The position numbers and the translations under genes are program-made. DNA of 64,000 nucleotides from Slackia heliotrinireducens DSM 20476. Lineage in GTDB: Bacteria > Actinomycetota > Coriobacteriia > Coriobacteriales > Eggerthellaceae. The notes beneath the pieces were generated by a model, which saw only the letters and a program-made list of their open reading frames with translations, was not told the DNA's origin and did not search any database. Below, one piece after another: positions 57,311 to 64,000 of this stretch (its first letter is position 1; every line of letters starts with the position of its first letter). Location: contig NC_013165.1 of NCBI RefSeq assembly GCF_000023885.1, positions 1,426,001-1,490,000 of the forward strand. The letters are read 5' to 3'.

Positions 57311-57996
57311 ATGGCGCATCTCGCACACTATAAGGAAGCGCATCCGCTGCCGTTCCGTATCACCCACTGGATCAACCTGGTCGCGATGATCGTGCTGATC
57401 TTCTCTGGTTGCATCATCCACTTCCCGTTCATTCCGGGCATCATGGGTGTGTGCCGTGGTCTGCACATCTTCTTCGGCTTCGTGCTGTTCATCAACTGCC
57501 TGGTCCGCGTCATCCTGGCGTTCGTGGTCGAGTCCGCGCCTACCGCCGGCACCCGTAAGACCGTCAGGACTACAAGACCTGGCTGCCGCAGGCCGACAAT
57601 AAGCACCAGGGTCCCGAGTGGATCAAGTACTACCTGTTCATGCGTAAGACCCATCCGCTGTCGGCAAAGCTCGGCGTGCCTCAGAAGATTTCCTACCTGC
57701 TGATCCCCATCCTGATCATCGCCATGTTCATCACGGGTATCTGCATCTGGACTCCGACGGCCTCCTTTGGCTTCTGCCAGGCCCTGCTCAACGGCATCGG
57801 CGGCCCCATGAACATGCGTATCCTGCATTACTTCTTGATGTTCGGCTTCCTGATCTTCATGTGCATCCACATCTATCTGGCCAACATCGAGGGTCTCGCT
57901 CCTTCGAAGCTCATGTTCTTCGGTAAGGAGCATGGCGGTCTGACCTACGACCCCGACCGCCACGTCATCGACGGCGAGGACGCCCTGGAAGCATAG
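57311..57996 (+). pseudogene. Hydrogenase cytochrome b subunit, frameshifted
   Basis: Together two frames make a complete ~228-residue HyaC/HupC-like diheme cytochrome b. The first (57311 to ~57563) has 'FRITHWINLVAMIVLIFSG' and 'GLHIFFGFVLFINCLVRVIL'. The second (~57565-57996) has 'DYKTWLPQADNKHQGPEWIK', 'AMFITGICIW' and 'MRILHYFLMFGFLIFMCIHI'. One base is missing around 57555-57565, between GTRK and QDYKTW. As written, translation stops at 57703 after losing two helices. Without this subunit the exported hydrogenase cannot feed the quinone pool. Sequencing error, real mutation or programmed shifting are all open; no classic slippery heptamer is seen. Confidence 0.85.
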
Positions 57997-58024
57997 GCTT
58001 TCACGTCCCGCATCTTGATGCATC

Positions 58025-58052
58025 GGAAGGCACCCCTCGGGGTGCCTTCCTT
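58025..58052 (+). terminator. Terminator of the hydrogenase operon
   Basis: GGAAGGCACCCC pairs perfectly with the GGGTGCCTTCC arm around CTCG, followed by TTGTTTCG. Confidence 0.85.
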
Positions 58053-58077
58053 GTTTCGTGCCCCTGAGGGACAACGG

Positions 58078-58106
58078 GGGACAACGGGGACGTAGCCCTT
58101 TGTCCC
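58078..58106. repeat. REP-like palindrome next to the IS insertion
   Basis: GGGACAACGGGG and CCCTTTGTCCC form an imperfect hairpin, the same type as at 40404 and 49798. An extra GGGACAACGG unit precedes it. The IS target duplication begins 3 bp after it. Confidence 0.6.
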
Positions 58107-58108
58107 GT

Positions 58109-58116
58109 TTTCATTT
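58109..58116. repeat. 8-bp target-site duplication, left
   Basis: TTTCATTT, repeated at 59295-59302, one base outside each inverted end. Eight bp is the usual duplication length for IS1595-family elements. Confidence 0.8.
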
Positions 58117-58117
58117 T

Positions 58118-59293
58118 CCTACAGTCAACCAACGTAGGCATGCTAGGCACTCCCGAGCAGTCGGCCGCCGTGCTGTGCAAAAGGCTATAATGGCGGAGCC
58201 AAACAATGATCAGCCCAGGTGCCCATCCGGTCCATTGTTTGGCGACGATCCCGATCGGATGGGCGCCTGGGCGGATGGGATACCGCCATGTCCACCCGTA
58301 CGAACCCGTTCGCGAAGCGGGTCAACGCCCTCGATGAGGGCGATTTCGCGCTCTTGCAAGAGGCCGTCGAGACGAGAAGGTGCCGCGAGTCCGTCGGCGT
58401 CGGAGATTACGACGAGGCTGCCGACGAGTGGAGGCCCCGGCCCCCGTGCCCGAGATGCGGTTCCGGCGAGACCGTCGGCCGAGGCCGCACGGGTGCCGGC
58501 CGCAGGTTCTGGGAATGCCGCGACTGCGGTCGCAAGTACACGTCGTTGGCCGGCACGATATTCGAATCCTCGAAGAAGCCCCTGTCCGCATGGGTCCTCT
58601 TCATCCGCCTCATGTGCTACAACGTGCAGCTCGACGCTGCGGCGGAGCTCTGCGGGATGTCGCACCAGACGGCCTGGGAGTGGCGCCACCGGGTCATGAG
58701 CACGATAGACGGCTACCAGGACCGCATCGTCCTGCGGGACAAGGTCTGGATAGACGAGATGTACGTCACGGACTCCGACCTGAAGGGAGGCCCGGGCTGG
58801 AGGCCGAAGAGGGGCCTGAGCAAGGACAAGGTCTGCATAGCGGTCGCGATCGACGTCCACAAGAACGTGGTCGCCGTGCGCTGCGGCCACGGCAAGCCCT
58901 CGGCCAGGCGCATCAAGGACGCGCTGCAGGCCAGCATCGCCGAGGGCTCCGAGATCTTCCACGACATGGAGAAGTCCCACAAGTCGCTGGTGAAGGCCGT
59001 GAAGGGCGTCGACCGGCCCTACAAGGCCGACACGAAGGACCCGGAGTACCTCGAGAAGATGGCGATGGTGAACAACCTGTGCTCCTGGATCAGGCGCTAC
59101 CTGCACGGCTACGTCGGCATGGACGTCAAGAACCTGCAGTCATATCTGAACTGGTACGCGTACCTGTTCAGGGTCAAGCGGGCCGAGGAGAAATGGCCCA
59201 AAGTGGAAAGGGTGCTCCGCCATTTGTTCATGGCCGACGCCACTTTCCGCAGCTCGCGCAAGCGCGGTCACGCCTACGTTGGTTGACTGTAGG
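58118..59293 (+). mobile_element. Complete IS1595-family insertion sequence
   Basis: Perfect 22-bp terminal inverted repeats (CCTACAGTCAACCAACGTAG + GC at 58118-58139; inverse at 59272-59293), one transposase gene and flanking 8-bp duplications. Nothing is decayed, so the insertion is probably recent and the element may be active. It landed between the hydrogenase operon and ilvE without breaking a gene. Confidence 0.92.
58288..59286 (+). CDS. IS1595-family (ISXO2-like) transposase
   Basis: 332 residues from ATG 58288. N-terminal zinc ribbon 'CPRCGSGETVGRGRTG' with 'FWECRDCGRKYTSLAGTIFE', a helical region 'AAELCGMSHQTAWEWRHRVM', then the ISXO2-like DDE/N core: 'DKVWIDEMYVTDSD', 'IFHDMEKSHKSLV' and 'NLQSYLNWYAYLFRVKRAEE'. 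The zinc-ribbon plus DDE/N order is diagnostic for IS1595. The coding end overlaps the right inverted repeat. The ribosome site is weak, as is common for transposases. Confidence 0.93.
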   Translation: MSTRTNPFAKRVNALDEGDFALLQEAVETRRCRESVGVGDYDEAADEWRPRPPCPRCGSGETVGRGRTGAGRRFWECRDCGRKYTSLAGTIFESSKKPLSAWVLFIRLMCYNVQLDAAAELCGMSHQTAWEWRHRVMSTIDGYQDRIVLRDKVWIDEMYVTDSDLKGGPGWRPKRGLSKDKVCIAVAIDVHKNVVAVRCGHGKPSARRIKDALQASIAEGSEIFHDMEKSHKSLVKAVKGVDRPYKADTKDPEYLEKMAMVNNLCSWIRRYLHGYVGMDVKNLQSYLNWYAYLFRVKRAEEKWPKVERVLRHLFMADATFRSSRKRGHAYVG

Positions 59294-59294
59294 G

Positions 59295-59302
59295 TTTCAT
59301 TT
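59295..59302. repeat. 8-bp target-site duplication, right
   Basis: TTTCATTT, matching 58109-58116. Confidence 0.8.
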
Positions 59303-59390
59303 AAGCGGCGGCTGGGGCAAGGGGTATACCCCGTGCTCCAAAATGAGTCAATCGGAAACGTCCCTACTGACACAGATCAGAACGAAAAAG

Positions 59391-59415
59391 AAAAAAGCCG
59401 CCCCGAAGGGCGGCC
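59391..59415 (-). terminator. Terminator of ilvE
   Basis: Leftward: GGCCGCCC-TTCG-GGGCGGC followed by a run of six T. Confidence 0.85.
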
Positions 59416-59434
59416 GATGCGATTCGAAATCGAG

Positions 59435-60472
59435 CTAGCAGATCTTGCAGACCCAGCCTTCGGGGCCTTCGATGTCGCCAGACTGAATCTGGGTGAGCGT
59501 GCCACGGAGCTTGGCCATGACGGGACCGGAGGATTCGGCGCCGTCGACGAAGGTGACGTCCACACCCTCGGCCTTGATGTGGCCGACGGGGGAGATGACC
59601 GCAGCGGTGCCGCACAGGCCGCACTCGACGAAATCGCCGTTGGTGATCTCCTCGAACTTGACCGGGCGTTCGACGACGTTCATTCCCAGGATGTCCCTGG
59701 CTACCACGACCAGCGAGCGACGGGTGATGGAGGGCAGGATGGAATCGGTGTGGGACTGCGGAACGACCAGGGTGCCGTCCTTGGCCACCAGCAGCACGTT
59801 GGCGCCGCCGGTCTCCTCGACATAGGTGCGGGTCTGGGAGTCCAGATACAGGTTCTCGGCATAGCCGTTCTTGTGGGCCTGCTCATAGGGGTACAGGCTC
59901 ATGGCGTAGTTCAGGCCAGCCTTGATGTTGCCGGTGCCATGGGGAGCGGCGCGGTCGTAATCGGCCACGGTGATGGTGATGGCGGTGTCGCCGCCCTTGA
60001 AGTAGGGGCCCACGGGGGTGACCAGGATGCGGAACTGGTACTCGTCAGCAGGCTTCACGCCGATGACCTCGCCGGTGGCGAACATCAGCGGACGCACGTA
60101 CAGGGCTGCGCCGGAGCCGAAGGGCGGGACCCATGCGGCGTTGGCTTCGACGACCATCTTGACGGCCTCGACGAACTTGTCCTCAGGGAACGGAGGCATG
60201 ACCAGGCGGCGTGCGGAATCGGCCATGCGGGCAGCGTTCAGGTCGGGGCGGAAGCACACGATGTCGCCGTTGGCGGTGGTGTAGGCCTTCAGGCCCTCGA
60301 AGCACTCCTGGCAGTAATGCAGAATGCCTGCGCATTCGCTCAGCTGCACGGTGTGGTCGGTGGTCAGGCCGCCTTCCTCCCATGCGCCGTTCTTGTAGTT
60401 GCACACGTAGCTGTAATCGGTCTTCATGTAGCCGAAGCCGAGGTTGCCCCAGTCAAGGTCTTTCTTCTCCAC
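59435..60472 (-). CDS. ilvE: Branched-chain amino-acid aminotransferase
   Basis: 345 residues from GTG 60472 (GGAGA six bases upstream). Fold-type IV PLP enzyme: 'LHYCQECFEGLKAYTTANGD', PLP lysine in 'GTGNIKAGLNYAMSLYPYEQ', 'YVEETGGANVLLV' and 'VECGLCGTAAVISPVGHI'. It interconverts Leu, Ile, Val and their 2-oxo acids with glutamate/2-oxoglutarate. Transcribed alone and leftward, divergent from phoH. Confidence 0.95.
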   Translation of the reverse strand: MEKKDLDWGNLGFGYMKTDYSYVCNYKNGAWEEGGLTTDHTVQLSECAGILHYCQECFEGLKAYTTANGDIVCFRPDLNAARMADSARRLVMPPFPEDKFVEAVKMVVEANAAWVPPFGSGAALYVRPLMFATGEVIGVKPADEYQFRILVTPVGPYFKGGDTAITITVADYDRAAPHGTGNIKAGLNYAMSLYPYEQAHKNGYAENLYLDSQTRTYVEETGGANVLLVAKDGTLVVPQSHTDSILPSITRRSLVVVARDILGMNVVERPVKFEEITNGDFVECGLCGTAAVISPVGHIKAEGVDVTFVDGAESSGPVMAKLRGTLTQIQSGDIEGPEGWVCKIC

Positions 60473-60588
60473 GGTTGTCTCCGTTCTCGATGCGTACAGA
60501 ATTGCATGTGCATTACTTTAGACCTTTGCTCCAGCAGAGTGGAGCATAAATTGGCCGAATGCGAAAATCTTGGATGAATCTCCCCACG

Positions 60589-60617
60589 TTTCGACGGGGC
60601 GTGACGTTGTATATAAT
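60589..60617 (+). promoter_or_regulatory. Promoter placing phoH transcription start at its ATG
   Basis: TTTCGA (60589-60594), 17 bp, TATAAT (60612-60617). The A of the phoH ATG is the seventh base after the -10 box, so the mRNA is predicted to be leaderless. No Shine-Dalgarno sequence lies in the six-base gap. Confidence 0.6.
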
Positions 60618-60623
60618 GGACGC

Positions 60624-61604
60624 ATGACAAACGACACGCAAATCACACTCACCGTCCCGGACCATGTAGACATGGCGTCTATCGTGGGTCCGCAGGATTC
60701 GGTGCTTCACACCATCCAAAAGGCCTACTCGGCCCGCATCACGGTGCGCGGCAACACGGTCACCATCAAAGGCGACACGTTGGAGGTCCAAAGCCTTGCA
60801 ACGCTGTTCGGCGACCTCATCAAAGTTTCGGGGTCGGGCGACGTGCCTACCGTGGACTACGTCCAGCATGCCATTGACCTGCTGCGTATGGGTGAGTTCA
60901 GCCCTACTGCGCTTAGGGAAGACATCCTGCTGACGTACCGCGGACGGGCCATACGTCCCAAGACGGCGGGCCAGAAACGCTACGTGGACGCAATACGCGA
61001 CAACACCGTCACCTTCGCCATCGGACCTGCCGGCACGGGCAAGACCTACCTGGCCATGGCCATGGCGGTTGCGGCCCTCAAGCGTAAGGAAGTGAACCGC
61101 GTCATCCTAACGCGACCTATCGTTGAGGCCGGCGAGAACCTGGGCTTTCTGCCAGGCACCCTGACGGAGAAGGTGGACCCCTACATCCGTCCGCTTTACG
61201 ACGCGCTGTTCGACATGACCGATGCGGGGGCGGCGGCCGATTTGCTGGAGACCGGCGTCATCGAGATCGCGCCTCTTGCCTTCATGCGCGGACGCACCTT
61301 CAACGACAGTTTCATCATCCTGGACGAGGCCCAAAACACCTCGCCAGAGCAGATGAAGATGTTTTTGACCCGGCTGGGGTTCAATTCGAAGATGGTCGTC
61401 ACCGGCGACGTTACCCAGGTTGACATGCCCGGGGGACGATCGGGCCTGAGGCATGCCCGCGCGGTGCTCGAGCATGTCGACGACATCGCTTTCTGCGACC
61501 TTTCCGGCAAGGACGTGGTGCGCCATTCGCTGGTCGCACGCATCGTCGACGCCTATGAGCACGCCGAAACGACGCGCTCCAAGAAGCATACAGAAGGGGA
61601 GTAA
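60624..61604 (+). CDS. phoH: PhoH-family ATPase
   Basis: 326 residues. N-terminal KH-like region (~1-100), then the PhoH domain with Walker A 'AIGPAGTGKTYLAMAMAV' (~residue 133), 'LTRPIVEAGENLGFLPGTL', 'EKVDPYIRPLYDAL', Walker B 'FIILDEAQNTSPEQMKMFLT' and 'VVTGDVTQVDMP'. PhoH proteins are linked to RNA metabolism and often adjoin ybeY and era; here era follows after 3 bp and ybeY is not between them. Start at 60624 rests on the -10 box seven bases upstream. Confidence 0.92.
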   Translation: MTNDTQITLTVPDHVDMASIVGPQDSVLHTIQKAYSARITVRGNTVTIKGDTLEVQSLATLFGDLIKVSGSGDVPTVDYVQHAIDLLRMGEFSPTALREDILLTYRGRAIRPKTAGQKRYVDAIRDNTVTFAIGPAGTGKTYLAMAMAVAALKRKEVNRVILTRPIVEAGENLGFLPGTLTEKVDPYIRPLYDALFDMTDAGAAADLLETGVIEIAPLAFMRGRTFNDSFIILDEAQNTSPEQMKMFLTRLGFNSKMVVTGDVTQVDMPGGRSGLRHARAVLEHVDDIAFCDLSGKDVVRHSLVARIVDAYEHAETTRSKKHTEGE

Positions 61605-61607
61605 CCC

Positions 61608-62513
61608 ATGGCACATACGTTTAAGAGCGGCTTCGTCACGTTGGTGGGACGCCCGAACGCAGGCAAGTCAACGCTGATCAACGCTGTGGTGGGCCATAAG
61701 GTGGCCATCACGTCGAACACGGCCCAGACCACCCGGCACCGTTTCAGCGCGATTGTGACGCGCGATGACATGCAGATCATCATGGTTGACACGCCGGGCT
61801 TGCACAAACCTCACGATGCGCTGGGCCAGGAGCTCAACACCTCTGCCATCAAGGCCATGGAGGACGTGGATGTCGTGGCCATGCTGATCGACTGCTCCAA
61901 ACCCATCGGCCGCGGCGACGAATGGGTTGCTGCCCAGGTGAACGAGGTGCATGCGCCCCATAAGATTCTCATTCTGACCAAGGCCGACCTGGTCGAGCCC
62001 AAGGTGATCGAAGAGCAGATGAAGGCCGCCAAGAGGCTGGCTCGCTGGGATGAGATCGTTGTTCTGTCGGCCAAGACCGGCAAGAACGTATCCGGCTTCG
62101 AAGAAGCCGTGGCCACCTGGCTTCCCGAAGGCCCCAAGTGGTTCCCGGACGACATGGACACCGACCAGCCGCTGGAAGTCATCGTGGCCGAGTTCATCCG
62201 TGAGAAGATCCTGCGCAGCTTCCGCGACGAAGTGCCCCACAGCATCGGCGTGGTCACCGAGGACATGCAATACGAGCGTAAGAAGGACTTGTATAAGATC
62301 TACGCGACCATCTACGTGGAGCGTGACAGCCAGAAGGGCATCATCATCGGCAAGGGCGGCCAGGCCATCAAACAGATCGGCATCGAGGCCCGCAAGGACC
62401 TGGAGCAGCTTCTGGGCTGCGGCGTGTACCTGGACCTCAACGTGAAGATCAAGAAGAACTGGCGACGCGACCTGAACCAGATCCGCCGATTCGGATACGG
62501 CGAAGGAATCTAG
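61608..62513 (+). CDS. era: GTPase Era
   Basis: 301 residues. GTPase motifs G1 'GRPNAGKSTL', G2 in 'TSNTAQTTRHRF', G3 'DTPGLHKP', G4 'LTKADLV' and G5 'LSAKTGKNV'; C-terminal type II KH domain with 'IIIGKGGQAIKQIGIEARKD'. Era binds the 3' end of 16S rRNA and assists 30S assembly. Starts 3 bp after phoH, so co-transcribed. Confidence 0.97.
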   Translation: MAHTFKSGFVTLVGRPNAGKSTLINAVVGHKVAITSNTAQTTRHRFSAIVTRDDMQIIMVDTPGLHKPHDALGQELNTSAIKAMEDVDVVAMLIDCSKPIGRGDEWVAAQVNEVHAPHKILILTKADLVEPKVIEEQMKAAKRLARWDEIVVLSAKTGKNVSGFEEAVATWLPEGPKWFPDDMDTDQPLEVIVAEFIREKILRSFRDEVPHSIGVVTEDMQYERKKDLYKIYATIYVERDSQKGIIIGKGGQAIKQIGIEARKDLEQLLGCGVYLDLNVKIKKNWRRDLNQIRRFGYGEGI

Positions 62514-62583
62514 CGAATCATACTGTCGCGAAGCGGCAAGTACCACTATTATTGTGAGGGCACATTTGCGGAAAGGAGGACGC

Positions 62584-63483
62584 GTGGCCAAATACTACTG
62601 CTCATGGTGCGGTGCCGAGCTGGAGCCGGGCGCGCATTACTGTAACGAATGCGGCGCACGGGCGCCTGAGATCATCACCGTGGACGGATCCCGGGATGCC
62701 ATCGACCGCATGCGCGGCATCGACATCGTCGGCGGCGAATCCATTCCCGCGTCCGACACCCAGCGTATGGACAAAGGCGCCATCTCGGACCGTGTGGTCG
62801 TGTCCGGCGGTCGGGCCACGCGTTATTCCAGCGAATCCGGCATTCCCAAGAGCAAGAAACACATCGTCATCGGCGTGGCTGCCGCGGCATGTCTGGTCGC
62901 CGCCCTCGTTGGCTTCTACTTCATCTGGGCCGACAAGAACGTCGACCTGCCTGCCTCCGGCAACAGCCTGGACGGTACGGAAACCACCCAGGTCGAAGCC
63001 ATCACGCCCACCGAGAACATTGCCGACGCCCCTGCCGCCCCGTCTGACAGTGAAGTGTACACCCAGCTCGTGAGCTATTACGAGAATCTGGGCATCTACA
63101 AGAACCGACTGTTCACGTGCCTGGACGAGTTCAACAACGGATTCGTGGACCCCTCGCAGGCCGTTCGAGAAGGCTATTACGCGAACGCGTTGTCGCTGTT
63201 GGAGGACTTGCAGAACGACCTGGACAACCTGAACGCCATGGAGCTTGCGGACGATTCGGTGTATGTGGAGGACCTGGAGAACCAGAAGCTTCTCTACGAG
63301 TACATGATCGGCCGCATACAGCCCTTGGTCGATGCGTGGGCCCTCAGCGTGAGCTACGACGACCCCACAACCCACAGCGAAGAGATCCTTGCCGAGCTGA
63401 GCAAAGATTACGTCAACGGCGAAAACCCCAACATCGCGCTGTACGACAACCTGTACTGGCAGGCAAAACCGAAGCAGAAGTAG
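62584..63483 (+). CDS. Zinc-ribbon membrane protein of unknown function
   Basis: 299 residues from GTG 62584 (GGAAAGGAGG upstream). The N-terminal zinc ribbon 'YYCSWCGAELEPGAHYCNEC' gives four cysteines in a CxxC...CxxC pair. A basic stretch and one membrane segment follow at ~98-120 ('KKHIVIGVAAAACLVAALVG'), then an external helical domain ('YTQLVSYYENLGIYKNRL', 'DLQNDLDNLNAMELADDS'). The order zinc ribbon-TM-external domain is common in actinobacterial and Firmicutes proteins of unknown role, often wall- or secretion-related. It lies 70 bp after era and ends at a terminator. Confidence 0.75.
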   Translation: MAKYYCSWCGAELEPGAHYCNECGARAPEIITVDGSRDAIDRMRGIDIVGGESIPASDTQRMDKGAISDRVVVSGGRATRYSSESGIPKSKKHIVIGVAAAACLVAALVGFYFIWADKNVDLPASGNSLDGTETTQVEAITPTENIADAPAAPSDSEVYTQLVSYYENLGIYKNRLFTCLDEFNNGFVDPSQAVREGYYANALSLLEDLQNDLDNLNAMELADDSVYVEDLENQKLLYEYMIGRIQPLVDAWALSVSYDDPTTHSEEILAELSKDYVNGENPNIALYDNLYWQAKPKQK

Positions 63484-63505
63484 CGTCTTCCTATTCCGGA
63501 CACAG

Positions 63506-63532
63506 CGAGCCCTGCCTAGCGGGGCTCGTTTC
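63506..63532 (+). terminator. Intrinsic terminator after the zinc-ribbon gene
   Basis: CGAGCCC pairs with GGGCTCG around TGCCTAGCG, followed by TTTCG. Confidence 0.65.
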
Positions 63533-63641
63533 GTTGCGGACCCGGTGACGGTTTGCGTGTCGGCTGCGTGAAGGCGTCGAACGGCTGCTATACTTTATGA
63601 ACAACTATCGCAAAGGCCGAACGGCCGATGGGAGGAAATCC

Positions 63642-64000
63642 ATGCCCAAGAAAATAGCCGTCATCGACGGAAACTCGCTCATGTACCGCGCCTACCACGC
63701 GGTTCCGCCGACCATGAACGCGCCTGACGGCACGCCTACCAACGCGGTGTTCGGATTCATCGCCATGTTCCTGAAGCTCTACGAGATGGCCAAGCCCGAC
63801 GCGGTCATCTGCGCGTTCGACGCCGGCAAGCCCGAGTTCCGCATGAAGGCCCTTGAAACATACAAGGCGCAGCGTCCGCCGATGGATGACGAGCTGCGCG
63901 TGCAGTTCCCGGTCATCGAAAGCCTGCTTGAGGCCATGAGCGTGCCGGTGGTCCGCCTGAAGGGTTGGGAAGGCGACGACATCCTTGGCACCATCGCCGC
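63642..64000 (+). CDS. polA: DNA polymerase I, N-terminal part (runs off window)
   Basis: The first ~119 residues of the 5'-3' exonuclease (FEN-like) domain: 'IAVIDGNSLMYRAYHAVPPT', 'TPTNAVFGFIAMFLK', 'AVICAFDAGKPEFRMKAL' and 'KGWEGDDILGTIA', including metal-binding aspartates. GGGAGGAAATCC precedes the ATG. The polymerase domain lies beyond the right edge. Confidence 0.95.
   Translation, partial: MPKKIAVIDGNSLMYRAYHAVPPTMNAPDGTPTNAVFGFIAMFLKLYEMAKPDAVICAFDAGKPEFRMKALETYKAQRPPMDDELRVQFPVIESLLEAMSVPVVRLKGWEGDDILGTIA

Noticed and set aside
58380-59438. Second long frame inside the IS1595 element
   Set aside because: Arg-rich shadow of the transposase in another frame.
1-64000. tRNA and rRNA genes, complete prophage, conjugative element, integrase
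   Set aside because: No T-arm-like GTTCRANYC in a cloverleaf context, no rRNA blocks, and no integrase, portal, terminase or relaxase was recognised.

Overview
The window looks like a chromosomal segment of an anaerobic, gut-type actinobacterium of the Coriobacteriia, most likely Eggerthellaceae (a Slackia- or Eggerthella-like organism). This is inferred from gene content, not from a search. The signs are Tat-exported FAD 'fumarate reductase-like' flavoproteins beside multi-pass membrane LuxR regulators, a Tat-exported [NiFe] hydrogenase, rubrerythrin, a putrescine carbamoyltransferase/carbamate kinase energy module, and an SPKTG surface protein with a class B sortase. Housekeeping genes are GC-rich. 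No rRNA, tRNA or CRISPR array was seen.

Layout. 1-5.7 kb: cell-surface genes (TarI/IspD-like cytidylyltransferase, LicC-LicA fusion, histidine phosphatase, two lipoproteins). 5.7-12.7 kb: a decayed accessory region with diverged repeats, one orphan protein gene (possible nuclease), a CNNM transporter pseudogene with three lesions, a type I toxin/antisense-RNA-like locus and an FRG-domain gene broken by a TGA. 12.7-19.4 kb: a membrane LuxR regulator divergent from putrescine carbamoyltransferase, two NhaC-type antiporters and carbamate kinase. 19.4-28.3 kb: a second accessory region with an antitoxin remnant, a decayed second copy of the type I locus, two small orphan genes, an AbiL/RloAB-like defence pair between two 210-bp direct repeats, a Tat flavoprotein, and RelE-like and MazF-like toxin-antitoxin pairs. 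28.4-34.6 kb: a Tat flavoprotein divergent from a LuxR regulator with palindromic operators between them, a GlcD-type oxidase and an SDR. 34.9-39.9 kb: sortase substrate, sortase B, LCP ligase, and a Wzz/BY-kinase/PHP-phosphatase set. 40-45.5 kb: a RAYT transposase with REP-like palindromes, a dedicated ECF transporter (T-A-A-S) read leftwards behind a T-box whose likely specifier is Trp, and a 217-bp MITE-like element. 45.8-58 kb: heterodimeric ABC exporter, HAD phosphatase, an AAA-like protein without a P-loop, a MutY that seems to lack its Fe-S cluster, rubrerythrin, and a hydrogenase operon whose cytochrome b gene is frameshifted. 58.1-59.3 kb: an intact IS1595-family element with an 8-bp target duplication. 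59.4-64 kb: ilvE, phoH, era, a zinc-ribbon membrane protein and the start of polA.

The most unusual parts are: (i) the two-copy locus pairing a 39-residue membrane peptide with a convergent, terminator-ended RNA, one copy intact and one decayed; (ii) the defence pair bracketed by long direct repeats that themselves have inverted ends; (iii) the T-box-controlled TrpP-type ECF operon; (iv) a REP/RAYT family spread across the window, one copy sitting against an IS1595 insertion; and (v) several genes broken by single-base changes, which may be real decay or assembly error.
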